Origin: Anaerotalea alkaliphila
GTDB taxonomy: Bacteria; Bacillota; Clostridia; Lachnospirales; Vallitaleaceae
Assembly (NCBI RefSeq): GCF_010179735.1
Contig: NZ_JAAEEH010000005.1
Span: forward strand, 41,973-105,972
Length of the DNA: 64,000 nt
Direction of reading: 5' to 3'
Below the pieces are notes generated by a model. That model made no database searches, had not been told where the DNA came from, and saw nothing but the letters and a program-made list of their open reading frames with translations. Of this stretch, positions 36,190 to 45,081 are shown one piece after another. The position numbers and the translations under genes are program-made. The first letter of the stretch is position 1; each line of letters begins with the position of its first letter.

Positions 36190-37182
36190 GTGGAAATAGG
36201 GAAAGTTCCGGAGACGGTTTTGAACCGCTCCGTATTCAAGCAACTGAGCGTGTCCAGGGAGGAAGTCCTGGTGGGGCCCGCAATCGGAGAGGACTGCAGC
36301 GTGGTGGCCATCGGAGCGGATGAGGTTTTCGTGCTTTCCACCGACCCCATCACGGGAACGGCCAAAGGGATCGGAAGCCTGGCGGTCCATATCACGGTCA
36401 ATGACCTGGCGGCAAGCGGAGCGGAGCCCATCGGCCTGCTGGTGACGGCTCTGCTTCCTCCGGGGTATGAGGAGGAAGCTTTGAAGAGGATGATGCGGGA
36501 CCTCAACGAGGCCTGCGCCCCGCTGGATGTGCAGGTCATCGGCGGCCATACGGAGGTGACCTCCGCAGTCAACCAGCCGGTCCTTTCCGTGACCGGTGTG
36601 GGGAAGGCCAGGAGGGACAAGGTGGTGGCCGGTAGCAGGATGCGGCCCGGAGACCAGATTGTCATGAGCAAATGGGGGGGCATCGAAGGAACCGCCATCC
36701 TGGCAAATGAAAGGGAAGAGGAATTGAAGGCCTATCTGAATCCCCTTTTTGTGGACCAGGCCAAGGAATTGGGCAGGCATCTTTCCGTTCTGGCGGAAAG
36801 CCGGATCGCTCTGGAACATGGAGTGACCGCCATGCATGACGCCACGGAGGGCGGCATCTTCGGAGCGCTTTGGGAGATGGCGGAAGCGGCACAGGTGGGA
36901 TTGGACATCCACCTGGAGAAGATTCCCCTGAAGCAGGAAACCATTGAAATCGCCAACTATTTCGACATCAACCCCTACCAGCTGATTTCCAGCGGGTCCA
37001 TGCTGATGGCAACCCGGGACGGGGAGGGATTGGTCGAAAAATTGGAAGCTGCGGGGATTCCGGCATCTGTTGTCGGAAAGGCGGTGGAAGGGCAGGGGAG
37101 GATCGTGCACCAGGAAGACAGCATCCGCTCCCTGGAACCTGCCAAGGCGGACGCGCTGTACAAGGCCCTAGGAAAAAAATGA
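36190..37182 (+). CDS. AIR synthase-related (HypE/PurM-like) protein
   Basis: A 330-residue ATP-grasp-unrelated PurM-fold protein starting at GTG 36190 after GGAAGGAGTGG. The N-terminal PurM half includes VGPAIGEDCSVVAIG and ITVNDLAASGAEPIGLLV. The GGHTEVTSAV segment and MHDATEGGIFGALWEMAEA are typical of the HypE-like AIRS family. No hydrogenase maturation genes are nearby, so a HypE role in hydrogenase assembly is not indicated. It lies 17 bp ahead of an Lrp-type regulator and an aminotransferase and is probably in the same operon. Confidence 0.88.
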   Translation: MEIGKVPETVLNRSVFKQLSVSREEVLVGPAIGEDCSVVAIGADEVFVLSTDPITGTAKGIGSLAVHITVNDLAASGAEPIGLLVTALLPPGYEEEALKRMMRDLNEACAPLDVQVIGGHTEVTSAVNQPVLSVTGVGKARRDKVVAGSRMRPGDQIVMSKWGGIEGTAILANEREEELKAYLNPLFVDQAKELGRHLSVLAESRIALEHGVTAMHDATEGGIFGALWEMAEAAQVGLDIHLEKIPLKQETIEIANYFDINPYQLISSGSMLMATRDGEGLVEKLEAAGIPASVVGKAVEGQGRIVHQEDSIRSLEPAKADALYKALGKK

Positions 37183-37199
37183 ATTCGGGAGGTTGGAAG

Positions 37200-37682
37200 A
37201 TGAGAGAGCAGATACTCAAGGCAATCGAATTGAACGGAAAGCGGACGGTGGAAGACCTGGCGCTGATGCTGGGAAATCCGGAAAGTGAAATTGCGGCAGA
37301 GATTTCCGAGATGGAAAAGGAACGGATCATCTGCGGCTACCATACGCTGATCAACTGGGACAAGACAGGGGTGGAGAAGGTGACCGCATTGATCGAGGTC
37401 AAGGTCACGCCCCAGCGGGGACAAGGCTTCGACAAGATTGCGGAACGCATCTACAACTTCAAGGAGGTCAAGGCGGTATACCTGATGTCCGGCGGCTTCG
37501 ACCTGACCGTCATCATCGAAGGGGCCACCATGAAGGAGGTCGCCCTCTTTGTGGCCCAGAAACTTGCTCCCTTGGAGTCCGTGCTGAGCACGGCCACCCA
37601 TTTCGTGCTGAAGAAGTACAAGGATTTCGGTGTGGTCCTGGATGAACCGGTGAAGGACGAGAGAATGGCGGTGACACCATGA
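37200..37682 (+). CDS. Lrp/AsnC-family regulator
   Basis: A 160-residue protein with an N-terminal winged helix (about 1-60, ILKAIELNGKRTVEDLALML) and a C-terminal RAM ligand-binding domain (about 65-145: ALIEVKVTPQRGQGFDKIAERI, VYLMSGGFDLTVIIEG). Lrp/AsnC proteins respond to amino acids. ATG 37200 is preceded by GGGAGGTTGG. The stop overlaps the aminotransferase start by 4 bp, so the regulator probably governs amino acid-related expression of this same unit. Confidence 0.9.
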   Translation: MREQILKAIELNGKRTVEDLALMLGNPESEIAAEISEMEKERIICGYHTLINWDKTGVEKVTALIEVKVTPQRGQGFDKIAERIYNFKEVKAVYLMSGGFDLTVIIEGATMKEVALFVAQKLAPLESVLSTATHFVLKKYKDFGVVLDEPVKDERMAVTP

Positions 37683-38845
37683 TGGAGGACAAGCTTTCCA
37701 GGGTGGCCCAGGGAATCCCCCCTTCCGGAATCCGGAAATTTTTCGACATCGTGACGGAGATGAAGGATGCCATCTCTTTGGGGGTGGGGGAACCGGACTT
37801 CGACACCCCCTGGCACATCCGGGAGGAAGGCATCTATTCCTTGGAGAAGGGGAAGACCTATTACACCTCCAATTCTGGTCTGATCGAGCTTAGGGAAGAG
37901 GTCTGCAACTACCTGGACCGCCGTTTCGACCTGAAATACAACTATAAGGAAGAAATCCTCATCACCGTGGGAGGGAGCGAGGGAATCGACGTGGCCCTGC
38001 GCGCCCTGTTGAACCCAGGGGACGAGGTCCTGGTTCCGGAACCGTCCTTTGTCTGCTACAAACCCATGACAACGCTGGCGGGAGGGGTACCTGTACCCGT
38101 TCCCCTTCAGGCGAAGAATGAATTCCGTCTGACAGCGGAGGAGATCGAGGCCCATGTGACGGACAAGACCAAAGCCATCATACTGGCATTTCCCAGCAAT
38201 CCCACAGGAGCCATCATGGACAAGGGGAACCTGGAGGCAATCGCCGAAGTGATCAGGAAACATGACCTGGTGGTGATTTCGGACGAAATCTATGCGGAAC
38301 TGACCTACGGGGTGAAGCACGTCTCCATCGCCAGCCTGCCGGGTATGCGGGAGCGGACAATCATAATCAGCGGCTTCTCCAAGGCCTACGCCATGACCGG
38401 ATGGCGGATCGGCTATGCGGTGGGCCCCAAGGCCGTGATCGACCTCATGACCAAGATCCACCAGTTCGCCATCATGTCCGTCCCCACCACCAGCCAGTAT
38501 GCCGCGCTGGAAGCGGCCAGGAACGGAGACAAGGACATCCAGGAGATGTGCGGCGCCTACAACCAGAGGAGGCGCTTCATGGTGGACTCCTTCAGGAAGA
38601 TGGGGCTGGATTGCTTCGAACCCTTGGGCGCCTTCTATGTGTTCCCCTCGATCCAGAAGACCCGCATGACTTCCGAGGAGTTCGCCACCAAGCTGCTGTT
38701 CGAGCAGAAGGTGGCCGTGGTTCCGGGCACCGCCTTCGGGGAGTGCGGGGAAGGTTTCATCCGCTGCTCCTATGCCTATTCCATCGAGAACCTGAAGATC
38801 GCCGTGGAACGGATGGGCGCGTTCGTGAAGAAGCACACGCCCTAG
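37679..38845 (+). CDS. Class I PLP-dependent aminotransferase
   Basis: A 388-residue fold type I aminotransferase. Landmarks are SLGVGEPDFDTPWHI, the YTSNSGLIELREEV region, AIILAFPSNPTGAI, VISDEIYAELTYG and the PLP-lysine segment ISGFSKAYAMTGWRIGY (Lys about residue 235). The Arg that binds substrate carboxylate is in the final block (IRCSYAYSIENL). It is related to the aspartate/aromatic branch of family I; substrate unknown. Two ATG codons, 37679 and 37682, are possible; the first gives an ATGA overlap with the Lrp gene. Confidence 0.93.
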   Translation: MMEDKLSRVAQGIPPSGIRKFFDIVTEMKDAISLGVGEPDFDTPWHIREEGIYSLEKGKTYYTSNSGLIELREEVCNYLDRRFDLKYNYKEEILITVGGSEGIDVALRALLNPGDEVLVPEPSFVCYKPMTTLAGGVPVPVPLQAKNEFRLTAEEIEAHVTDKTKAIILAFPSNPTGAIMDKGNLEAIAEVIRKHDLVVISDEIYAELTYGVKHVSIASLPGMRERTIIISGFSKAYAMTGWRIGYAVGPKAVIDLMTKIHQFAIMSVPTTSQYAALEAARNGDKDIQEMCGAYNQRRRFMVDSFRKMGLDCFEPLGAFYVFPSIQKTRMTSEEFATKLLFEQKVAVVPGTAFGECGEGFIRCSYAYSIENLKIAVERMGAFVKKHTP

Positions 38846-38858
38846 CGGCAGGAACGGA

Positions 38859-38908
38859 AAGGGGGCTGTGCTCCAGCGGTTTAAAAACCGCTGGAGCACA
38901 GCCCCCTT
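38859..38908. terminator. Bidirectional terminator between the aminotransferase and perR
   Basis: A perfect 24-bp stem, 38859-38882 with 38885-38908, and a 2-nt loop; convergent genes on both sides. Confidence 0.85.
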
Positions 38909-38945
38909 CTCCAATACGCCATCTATATGCCCCCGCATGCTCCTC

Positions 38946-39368
38946 TTAGCTCAGTGTGGCTGTCTTGCATCCGGAACAGATTCCATAGAAATAGATCTTC
39001 GTGCTGAGGATCTCAAAATCGGTCTCACTTTGCAGATTGTTTATGGCATCGTCCAGCGTGCTGGTATGCAGGTCATAAACCTTGTTGCAGTGCAGGCATA
39101 CCATGTGCGGATGGGATTTCATGTTGGCGTCGTAGCGCGCGCTTTCGTCTCCAATGCTCAATTCATGGACCAAATCGGCCTTTTTAAGCGCGTCCAGGGT
39201 CTTGTAGACGGTTGCCAGGCTCATGGTGGGATGGGTGGCCTTCAGCGCGTTGTAAATGACATCCGCGGTAGGATGGGCGGTCGTCTCATACAAGACCTTG
39301 TAGATCGCCAGCCTCTGCGGCGTCACCTTCAGCTTCTTCGCCTTCAGGATTTCTGCAAGTCGCTCCAT
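38946..39368 (-). CDS. perR: Fur-family repressor, PerR type
   Basis: A 140-residue regulator with an N-terminal winged helix (TPQRLAIYKVLYE, SLATVYKTLDALKK) and C-terminal dimer domain with two CxxC zinc motifs (CLHCNK and CSGC). The metal-sensing site has HPHMVC and, after the first CxxC, Asp in KVYDLH, the position that is Asp in PerR and Glu in Fur. It is therefore expected to sense peroxide through Fe or Mn at the regulatory site. ATG 39368 follows GGAGGTGAAC. Promoter at 39428-39456. PerR boxes were not clear. Confidence 0.88.
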   Translation of the reverse strand: MERLAEILKAKKLKVTPQRLAIYKVLYETTAHPTADVIYNALKATHPTMSLATVYKTLDALKKADLVHELSIGDESARYDANMKSHPHMVCLHCNKVYDLHTSTLDDAINNLQSETDFEILSTKIYFYGICSGCKTATLS

Positions 39369-39427
39369 TCGTTCACCTCCTTCGTTGAAACGGGATAATA
39401 GATAACTGTTCTTCAATAGTAAGTATT

Positions 39428-39456
39428 ATATTAGGCCATTTCGACGGATTTGTCAA
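39428..39456 (-). promoter_or_regulatory. perR promoter
   Basis: Minus-strand TTGACA (39456-39451), 17-bp spacer, TAATAT (39433-39428). Confidence 0.6.
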
Positions 39457-39475
39457 GGGGACTTTGCCGGAGGCC

Positions 39476-39504
39476 TTGTCCCCGTCCCTGGGGCATGGTA
39501 AACT
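39476..39504 (+). promoter_or_regulatory. trmL promoter
   Basis: TTGTCC (39476-39481), 17-bp spacer, TAAACT (39499-39504) preceded by TGG. It is divergent from the perR promoter and 19 bp before the trmL start. Confidence 0.45.
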
Positions 39505-39522
39505 GATGGGAGGAGGTGGAAC

Positions 39523-40011
39523 ATGCACATCGTACTGTTGGAACCGGAAATCCCCCAGAACACGGGGAACATCGGAAGGACCTGTGTCGCCACAGGATCC
39601 TCCCTGCATCTGATCAAACCTTTGGGATTCTCCCTGGATGAGAAGTCCCTCAAGCGTTCCGGCCTGGACTACTGGAAGCTGCTGGACCTGCATGTGTACG
39701 AGGATTTCAACGATTTCCTGTCTAGAAACCCCCAGGCCAGGATCCATATGGCCACAACGAAGGCCACCAATACCTATGCGGATGTGGCCTACAGGGAAAG
39801 CGACTTCCTTATGTTCGGAAGGGAAAGCAGCGGAATACCGGAGGAAATCCTGCTGGGGAACAAGGAGAACTGCATCCGGATCCCCATGCTGCCTTCCATC
39901 CGTTCCTTGAACCTTTCCAACGCCGTTTCCATTGTGGTCTACGAGGCCCTGCGGCAGACGGGTTTTGCCGCTCTGCAAAAAGAAGGCGAACTGCATCACC
40001 ACCATTGGTAG
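39523..40011 (+). CDS. trmL: tRNA (cytidine(34)-2'-O)-methyltransferase
   Basis: A 162-residue SPOUT-class methyltransferase. The N terminus has MHIVLLEPEIPQNTGNIGR, and the SAM-binding knot is formed by LMFGRESSGIPEEIL and IRIPMLPSIRSLNLSNAVSI near the C terminus, all typical of TrmL, which methylates the 2'-O of the wobble base. It ends in four His residues and Trp; the same bases form the left side of the terminator stem, so this is a natural tail and not a purification tag. GGAGGTGGAAC precedes the start. Confidence 0.95.
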   Translation: MHIVLLEPEIPQNTGNIGRTCVATGSSLHLIKPLGFSLDEKSLKRSGLDYWKLLDLHVYEDFNDFLSRNPQARIHMATTKATNTYADVAYRESDFLMFGRESSGIPEEILLGNKENCIRIPMLPSIRSLNLSNAVSIVVYEALRQTGFAALQKEGELHHHHW

Positions 40012-40038
40012 TGGGATGCGGTCCGCCTTCTTTTTTTT
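39982..40038. terminator. Terminator at the trmL and histidine kinase junction
   Basis: GAAGGCG 39982-39988 pairs with CGCCTTC 40024-40030 with further pairing inside, and is followed by eight T residues (40031-40038). The left arm lies within the last codons of trmL; the T tract runs into the stop codon of the convergent histidine kinase. Confidence 0.7.
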
Positions 40039-41491
40039 AGTTCAGGGGGGTTGTCCTTTTGCCCAAGTCTCCCGTGGCCAAGGGAAGGGTGAAGGTGAAG
40101 GTGGTTCCGATGCCCACCTGGCTTTCCACCTTGATCGTCTCGTTGTGGGCCTTGATGATTTCCCGCACGATGGAGAGCCCCAGGCCTACCCCCTTCTTGT
40201 CCTTTCCCCTGGAACGGTCGGCCTTGTGGAAACGCTGCCAGATGTATTTCAGCTCTTCGGGTTGGATGCCCGGTCCGGTGTCCTTGATGGAAATCTCCAC
40301 CTTGTCCTTGACCACCGTTGTCTCCAAAACGAGCTTGTCATGGTCGCTGCAGAACTTCAGGGCGTTGTCCACCAGATTGGTGATGGCCCGCTGGATCTGG
40401 TTGAGGTCCGCGAACACCAGAAGCTCCTTCTGGTCGATGAGCAGGGTGATGTCGATCTCCTTGTTGATGATGTTGCGCTCATACTTCATGATGACCTTCC
40501 GGATCACCCCGTGGATGTCGAAGGCGGTGGGGACCGGCCGGTCCACCTGGTTCTCCATCTTGGTGAGGAGCAGGATCTCATTGGTCAGCTTGGTGAGGCG
40601 GTCCGTCTCGTCCAAAATGATGGACAGATACTTGTCCTGCTTCTCCACCGGAACGGTGCCGTCCATGATGGCTTGTGCGAAGCCGCGGATGGAGGTCAGG
40701 GGGGAGCGGAAATCATGGGAAATGTTGGCGATGAAATCCTTGCGCATGTCCTCCAGCTTTTCCAGCTCGCCCGCCATATAGTTCATGTTCTGGGCCAGTT
40801 CCCAGATCTCCCCCCCATTGTCCATGGGGACGTTGATCCTAGAACTGAAGTTGCCTCCGGCGATGGCCCGGGCGTTGCCGTTGAAGGCGGCGAAGGTGGT
40901 GCGCACCTTCCGGGAAAAGAGGAAGGTGGAGAACATGGCAATCCCCAGGATCAGCAGGAAGCTGAAGAAGGTCAGGGTATAGATGTAGTTCTGGTCCTGC
41001 CGCAGGTTCGGGTAGGGGGAGTTCAGGATGGTCACTCCCATCACGTGCTCCCCCACCACCATGGGGACGGCCACCGTCAGCACCGGCTCCACAAACAGGT
41101 TCTCGAAATGCCCCGTCTCCACGGTGGATGTTTTGGCGAAGGCTGCGTCCACGATGCTGTTGTCCAGGTAGTAGCCTTCCATGCTGGTGTTGGATTTGTC
41201 CGAGTCCACATAGATGCGCCGGTCCCGGGTCAGAACGAAAATCCTGGACTGGACATGGAAGCTGATGGTGTTGATCTGGTATTTGAAGCTCAGGAAGGTG
41301 GACTCCTTGTTGTAGTGTGTGGCCATGTACTGCTGGTTGATGGCCTGGGCCTCCTTGATCATGGAATTCTGCTTGGATTCGATGAAGTAATTGGAAACGC
41401 TTTGGATGAAGACCCAGAACAGCAGCAGGAAAAGGGCGAAGGTGGCGATGGTGTAGAGTACGAAAAACCGGGTGCTGAAGGATTTGAACAT
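40037..41491 (-). CDS. Membrane sensor histidine kinase
   Basis: A 484-residue kinase. One membrane helix near residues 10-30 and another near 165-190 border an extracytoplasmic sensor of about 130 residues (PAS/CACHE-like). A HAMP region follows, then HisKA with FIANISHDFRSPLTSIRG (His about 258), and a HATPase domain with N box (LVDNALKF), DTGPGIQPEE and the GVGLGLSIVREI lid. It acts with the response regulator encoded just upstream (gap 3 bp). Stimulus unknown. Confidence 0.94.
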   Translation of the reverse strand: MFKSFSTRFFVLYTIATFALFLLLFWVFIQSVSNYFIESKQNSMIKEAQAINQQYMATHYNKESTFLSFKYQINTISFHVQSRIFVLTRDRRIYVDSDKSNTSMEGYYLDNSIVDAAFAKTSTVETGHFENLFVEPVLTVAVPMVVGEHVMGVTILNSPYPNLRQDQNYIYTLTFFSFLLILGIAMFSTFLFSRKVRTTFAAFNGNARAIAGGNFSSRINVPMDNGGEIWELAQNMNYMAGELEKLEDMRKDFIANISHDFRSPLTSIRGFAQAIMDGTVPVEKQDKYLSIILDETDRLTKLTNEILLLTKMENQVDRPVPTAFDIHGVIRKVIMKYERNIINKEIDITLLIDQKELLVFADLNQIQRAITNLVDNALKFCSDHDKLVLETTVVKDKVEISIKDTGPGIQPEELKYIWQRFHKADRSRGKDKKGVGLGLSIVREIIKAHNETIKVESQVGIGTTFTFTLPLATGDLGKRTTPLN

Positions 41492-41494
41492 GGA

Positions 41495-42178
41495 TCATTT
41501 CACCTCGAATTTGTAGCCGATTCCCCAGACTGTCTTGATGCCCCACTCGACGGATTCGCTGATCTTCTCACGGATCCGCTTGACATGCACATCCACCGTC
41601 CGGGTATCGCCGATGTACTCATAACCCCAAATCCGGTCCAGAAGCTGTTCCCTGGTGAAGACGTGGTTGGGGTTGGAGGCCAGGTAATAGAGCAGTTCCA
41701 ACTCCTTGGGGGGCATCTCCATCTTCTCCCCGTGGAAGGTCACCGTATAGTTGTTCATGTTGATCACCAGGCCGGGCAAGGTCACCTGCCGGCTCCGGTC
41801 TTCCTTGGGGGAGAGGCGGCGCATGACGGCCTTGACCCGGGCGGTCAGTTCCTTGTTGTCGAAGGGCTTCACCATGTAGTCGTCCGCCCCAAGCTCCAAG
41901 CCCAGGATCTTGTCGAAGGTCTCGCCTTTGGCGGTCAGCATGATGATGGGGGTGTCGCTGACCTGGCGGATTTCCTTGCAGATGTCGTAGCCGTCCTTGC
42001 CTGGAAGCATCAGGTCCAGGATGACAAGGGCGGGATTGAATTGCTTGAAGGCCGGCAATGCGTCCAGGCCATGGTGCACGGTTTTGGTCGTATACCCCTC
42101 CTTTTCCAGGTAGAGGGAAATGAGTTCGCAAATGTTCTCGTCGTCATCGACGATCAGTATTCTGGTTTTGTTGTCCAT
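41495..42178 (-). CDS. OmpR/PhoB-type response regulator
   Basis: A 227-residue regulator: receiver domain (residues 3-118: acidic pair 11-13, phosphoacceptor Asp55 in LVILDLMLPGKDG, Lys in MVKPFDNKEL) and C-terminal winged helix (about 130-225, TREQLLDRIWGYEYIGDTRTVDVHVKRIREKI). It is partner of the histidine kinase. ATG 42178 follows AGGAGGTCCC; a longer frame extends upstream but overlaps the mutS2 3' end and lacks an SD. Confidence 0.94.
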   Translation of the reverse strand: MDNKTRILIVDDDENICELISLYLEKEGYTTKTVHHGLDALPAFKQFNPALVILDLMLPGKDGYDICKEIRQVSDTPIIMLTAKGETFDKILGLELGADDYMVKPFDNKELTARVKAVMRRLSPKEDRSRQVTLPGLVINMNNYTVTFHGEKMEMPPKELELLYYLASNPNHVFTREQLLDRIWGYEYIGDTRTVDVHVKRIREKISESVEWGIKTVWGIGYKFEVK

Positions 42179-42212
42179 GGGACCTCCTGTGGACGGTGGG
42201 AACCCGCCGCTT

Positions 42213-44606
42213 CTATTTGAATTCCACAATGGTTACGCCGGTTTCGCCTTCCCCGTAGTTCCCCAGGCGGAACGACTTCACATGCTTGGATTGCCGAAGG
42301 AACTGGTGGATGATCTTTCGCAGGACACCGGTGCCCTTTCCGTGGATGATGGTGATTTGGGGAAGATTGGCCAGGAACGCGTCGTCGATGTACTTGTCGA
42401 TGACCTCCAAGGCTTCCTGACCGGTCATGCCGCGCACATCCACTTCCGTGCGGATGTTCTGGGCCTTGGGACCGGCGCCGGAGGAGCCGCCCACATTCCT
42501 GAGTCCCGTGGGCCCTTTGGAAGCCGCAGGGCTTTTGGGACCTTCCGCAGGAGAGAGTTGGCTCAGATGGACCTTTGCCTTCATGATGCCCATCTGCACC
42601 TGGAGTTCCCCCTTGGTGTTGGGGAGGCTCAGTACGGTGCCGTTCTGGTTGAAGGGCTGGACGAATACCCCGTCCCCCACCCGGACCTGCTGCACCTTCT
42701 TCTTCGGCCGCTGCTCCGCAGTTTCCGCTTTGGCCTGCTGCATCCTGTTCATGGCTTCCCGCAGCTTCGTGCGCTCCTCCTCCAAGCCACGGGCATCGAT
42801 GCCCGCTCCGGACTGGAGCAGGGCGTTCATGTTCCGGATGATTTGGTCGGCCTCGGCCTTGGCGTCCCGCAGGATGGCTCCCGCCTTGTCCTGGGCCTCC
42901 TGGAGCATCCGGGCCTTCTGGGCGTCGATCTTGTCCTTCTGCTGGATGAAATCCTTGCGCAGGGCTTCCGCCTCCAACCGGTATTCCTCCGCCTTCTGCT
43001 TCTCCAGGAGGGCGGACTTGCGGTTGATCTCCAGGTCGGTGATCAGGTCCTCGAAGCGGACCTCCCGGCCTGCGATCAGGTTCTGGGCCTCGGAGATGAT
43101 GTCCTCCGTAAGCCCCAGGCGCTTGGAGATGGCAAAGGCGTTGCTCTTGCCGGGAATGCCGATGAGGAGCCTGTAGGTGGGGCGCAGGGTGGAGATGTCG
43201 AACTCGCAGCTGGCGTTCTCCACCCCCGGGGTGGACATGGCGTACACCTTCAGCTCGCTGTAGTGGGTGGTGGCGGCGGTCAGGATCTTCTTCTCCTGCA
43301 GGTTCTCCAGGATGGCCATGGCCAGGGCGGCGCCCTCGATGGGGTCCGTCCCGGCACCCAGCTCGTCGAAAAGCACCATGGAGTTGTAGTTTGCCTTCTG
43401 GAGGATGTCGATGATGTTGGTCATGTGGGACGAGAAGGTGCTCAGGCTCTGCTCGATGCTCTGCTCGTCCCCGATGTCGGCGAAAATCTCATCCAGGACC
43501 GTCAGCCGGGAGTTGTCGAAGGCGGGGATGTGCAGGCCGGACTGTCCCATGAGGGAAAGGAGCCCAAGGGTCTTGAGGGTGACGGTCTTGCCTCCCGTGT
43601 TGGGGCCGGTGACCACAAGGGTGGTGAACTTCTCTCCCAGGTAGATGTCGATGGGCACAACCGAAGCCGGATCCAGCAAGGGATGACGGGCCTTCTTCAG
43701 GTTGATGTGGTGTTCCAGGGAGAACAGGGGCCGGGATGCCTTCATGCGATAGGAGAGCTCCCCTTTCGCGAAGATGAAGTCCAGCACGGCCACAAGGCTG
43801 CAGTCGGATTCCAGCACATCCACATGGTTGGCCGCCAAGGCGCTCAAGGCCGCAAGGATCCGCTCGATTTCCGCCTGTTCCGCGTGCAGGAGCTCCCGCA
43901 GGGTGTTGTTCAGCTGGACCACGGACATGGGTTCGATGAAGAGGGTGGCGCCGGTGGAGGACTGGTCGTGGACCATGCCGGAAAAGCTGCTCCGGTATTC
44001 CGACTTCACGGGAACGCAGAAGCGGTCGTTCCGCATGGTGATGATGGGGTCCTGGAGCATGTTCCTGTAGGTGCCGGAGTTGATGATGCTCTGCAGCTGG
44101 TTCTTCACTTTGCCGTGGGTGTTCTTGATCTCCCGGCGGATGTCGTAGAGCTTGGGGCTGGCGTCGTCGGCGATCTCCTCTTCCGAAAGGATGGCGGCGG
44201 AAATCTCCCGATACAAGGGGTGGATGGGGTCCAGCAGCTGGAAGTAGCCTCCGATGTCAAGGCCGTCCAGGAATTCCCCCGCCTGGTTCCCATAGGACTT
44301 CAATCCCTTGACGACCCGCAGGGTGTCGCCGATCTGCAGAAGCTCCACGATGGACAGGTTGCCGCCGACCCGCAGGCGTTGGAGGGAAGGGCGCAAGTCC
44401 TTGGCGCCTCCCAGCTGGACGGGGCCGTATTTCTGGATCAGGGTGTAGGCGCCGGATGTCTCGTCCAGCTTCCGGTTGATCAGGTCCAGGTCTTTGTATG
44501 GTTCAAGGCTTGCCGACAACTCCTTGCCCATGGAGGTGACGGTGATGGCCGTTAGCATTTCTCTGACTTTGGTGAATTCCAAGGTTGTTAAGACTTTTTG
44601 ATTCAT
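42213..44606 (-). CDS. mutS2: Endonuclease MutS2
   Basis: A 797-residue MutS2: ATPase core with VVTGPNTGGKTVTLKTLGLL (Walker A, about residue 335), DEIFADIGDEQSIEQSLSTFSSH and LVLFDELGAGTDPIEGAALA, a long coiled segment (about 510-625) and a C-terminal Smr domain (VDVRGMTGQEALEVID, IIHGKGTGVLRKII, about 715-797), the nuclease/RNA-binding module. It lacks the mismatch-recognition domain of MutS. In Firmicutes it limits recombination and rescues collided ribosomes. It heads a minus-strand series with the two-component genes. Confidence 0.96.
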   Translation of the reverse strand: MNQKVLTTLEFTKVREMLTAITVTSMGKELSASLEPYKDLDLINRKLDETSGAYTLIQKYGPVQLGGAKDLRPSLQRLRVGGNLSIVELLQIGDTLRVVKGLKSYGNQAGEFLDGLDIGGYFQLLDPIHPLYREISAAILSEEEIADDASPKLYDIRREIKNTHGKVKNQLQSIINSGTYRNMLQDPIITMRNDRFCVPVKSEYRSSFSGMVHDQSSTGATLFIEPMSVVQLNNTLRELLHAEQAEIERILAALSALAANHVDVLESDCSLVAVLDFIFAKGELSYRMKASRPLFSLEHHINLKKARHPLLDPASVVPIDIYLGEKFTTLVVTGPNTGGKTVTLKTLGLLSLMGQSGLHIPAFDNSRLTVLDEIFADIGDEQSIEQSLSTFSSHMTNIIDILQKANYNSMVLFDELGAGTDPIEGAALAMAILENLQEKKILTAATTHYSELKVYAMSTPGVENASCEFDISTLRPTYRLLIGIPGKSNAFAISKRLGLTEDIISEAQNLIAGREVRFEDLITDLEINRKSALLEKQKAEEYRLEAEALRKDFIQQKDKIDAQKARMLQEAQDKAGAILRDAKAEADQIIRNMNALLQSGAGIDARGLEEERTKLREAMNRMQQAKAETAEQRPKKKVQQVRVGDGVFVQPFNQNGTVLSLPNTKGELQVQMGIMKAKVHLSQLSPAEGPKSPAASKGPTGLRNVGGSSGAGPKAQNIRTEVDVRGMTGQEALEVIDKYIDDAFLANLPQITIIHGKGTGVLRKIIHQFLRQSKHVKSFRLGNYGEGETGVTIVEFK

Positions 44607-44654
44607 AGGATCTCCTCTGTGCGTTGGTGTCGCTGTCAGGGACAGAACAATTTC

Positions 44655-44683
44655 ATTTTACATCAAATGGAAGGATTTGACCA
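44655..44683 (-). promoter_or_regulatory. Possible mutS2 promoter
   Basis: Minus-strand TGGTCA (44683-44678), 17-bp spacer, TAAAAT (44660-44655). Poor -35; tentative. Confidence 0.35.
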
Positions 44684-44867
44684 CTAAAAAGCGGAACATG
44701 GGCCGGCGGGAACCCTTTTTTTCCGGTGGTATGGGCAAAATGGACAGAAAAATTAAAAAAGACACAGAAACATTATAGAATATTAAAAGGTTGTTCATAT
44801 CCTGTTCAAAACTACTCCGTATAATGAACTCATGAACATCACAACGACCACAACGGAGTGTGTTGCA

Positions 44868-45005
44868 ATGATATCGAATATGAAAGACGAACACAATGCA
44901 GATACAGTAGAAGTTGTCAGGCGTCCGTTATATAGAGAACTCATAAAAGAGCGGCCGGCGCCAAAGACATTATGGATGAGGATATTGAAGATATTCAAAC
45001 GATGA
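44868..45005 (+). CDS. Small ORF in a short transcription unit before DUF692 gene
   Basis: A 45-residue frame (starts MISNMKDEHNADTVEVV; ends with the basic ILKIFKR) not matched to any family. GGAG at 44856-44859 precedes ATG 44868 by 8 nt. An earlier in-frame ATG at 44832 gives 57 residues but coincides with the predicted start of transcription from a TATAAT at 44820-44825 and would be leaderless; only that longer form contains a Cys. A terminator follows at 45024-45048. The unit could also be a non-coding RNA. Confidence 0.4.
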   Translation: MISNMKDEHNADTVEVVRRPLYRELIKERPAPKTLWMRILKIFKR

Positions 45006-45023
45006 GCTAGGTTCATTGCAGGG

Positions 45024-45048
45024 GGAGGCAACTAGGCTTCCTTTTTTT
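45024..45048 (+). terminator. Terminator of the short unit ahead of DUF692
   Basis: A 6-bp stem GGAGGC 45024-45029 with GCTTCC 45036-45041 (one G-U) and T-run 45042-45048. Confidence 0.65.
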
Positions 45049-45081
45049 GTCCTTAATCAATCCCAGGAAGGTGATACTGTC

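Noticed and set aside
39982..40011. Poly-His tail at the end of trmL as a vector-derived tag
   Set aside because: The four His codons and Trp form part of a natural terminator stem, and the surrounding genome is continuous.
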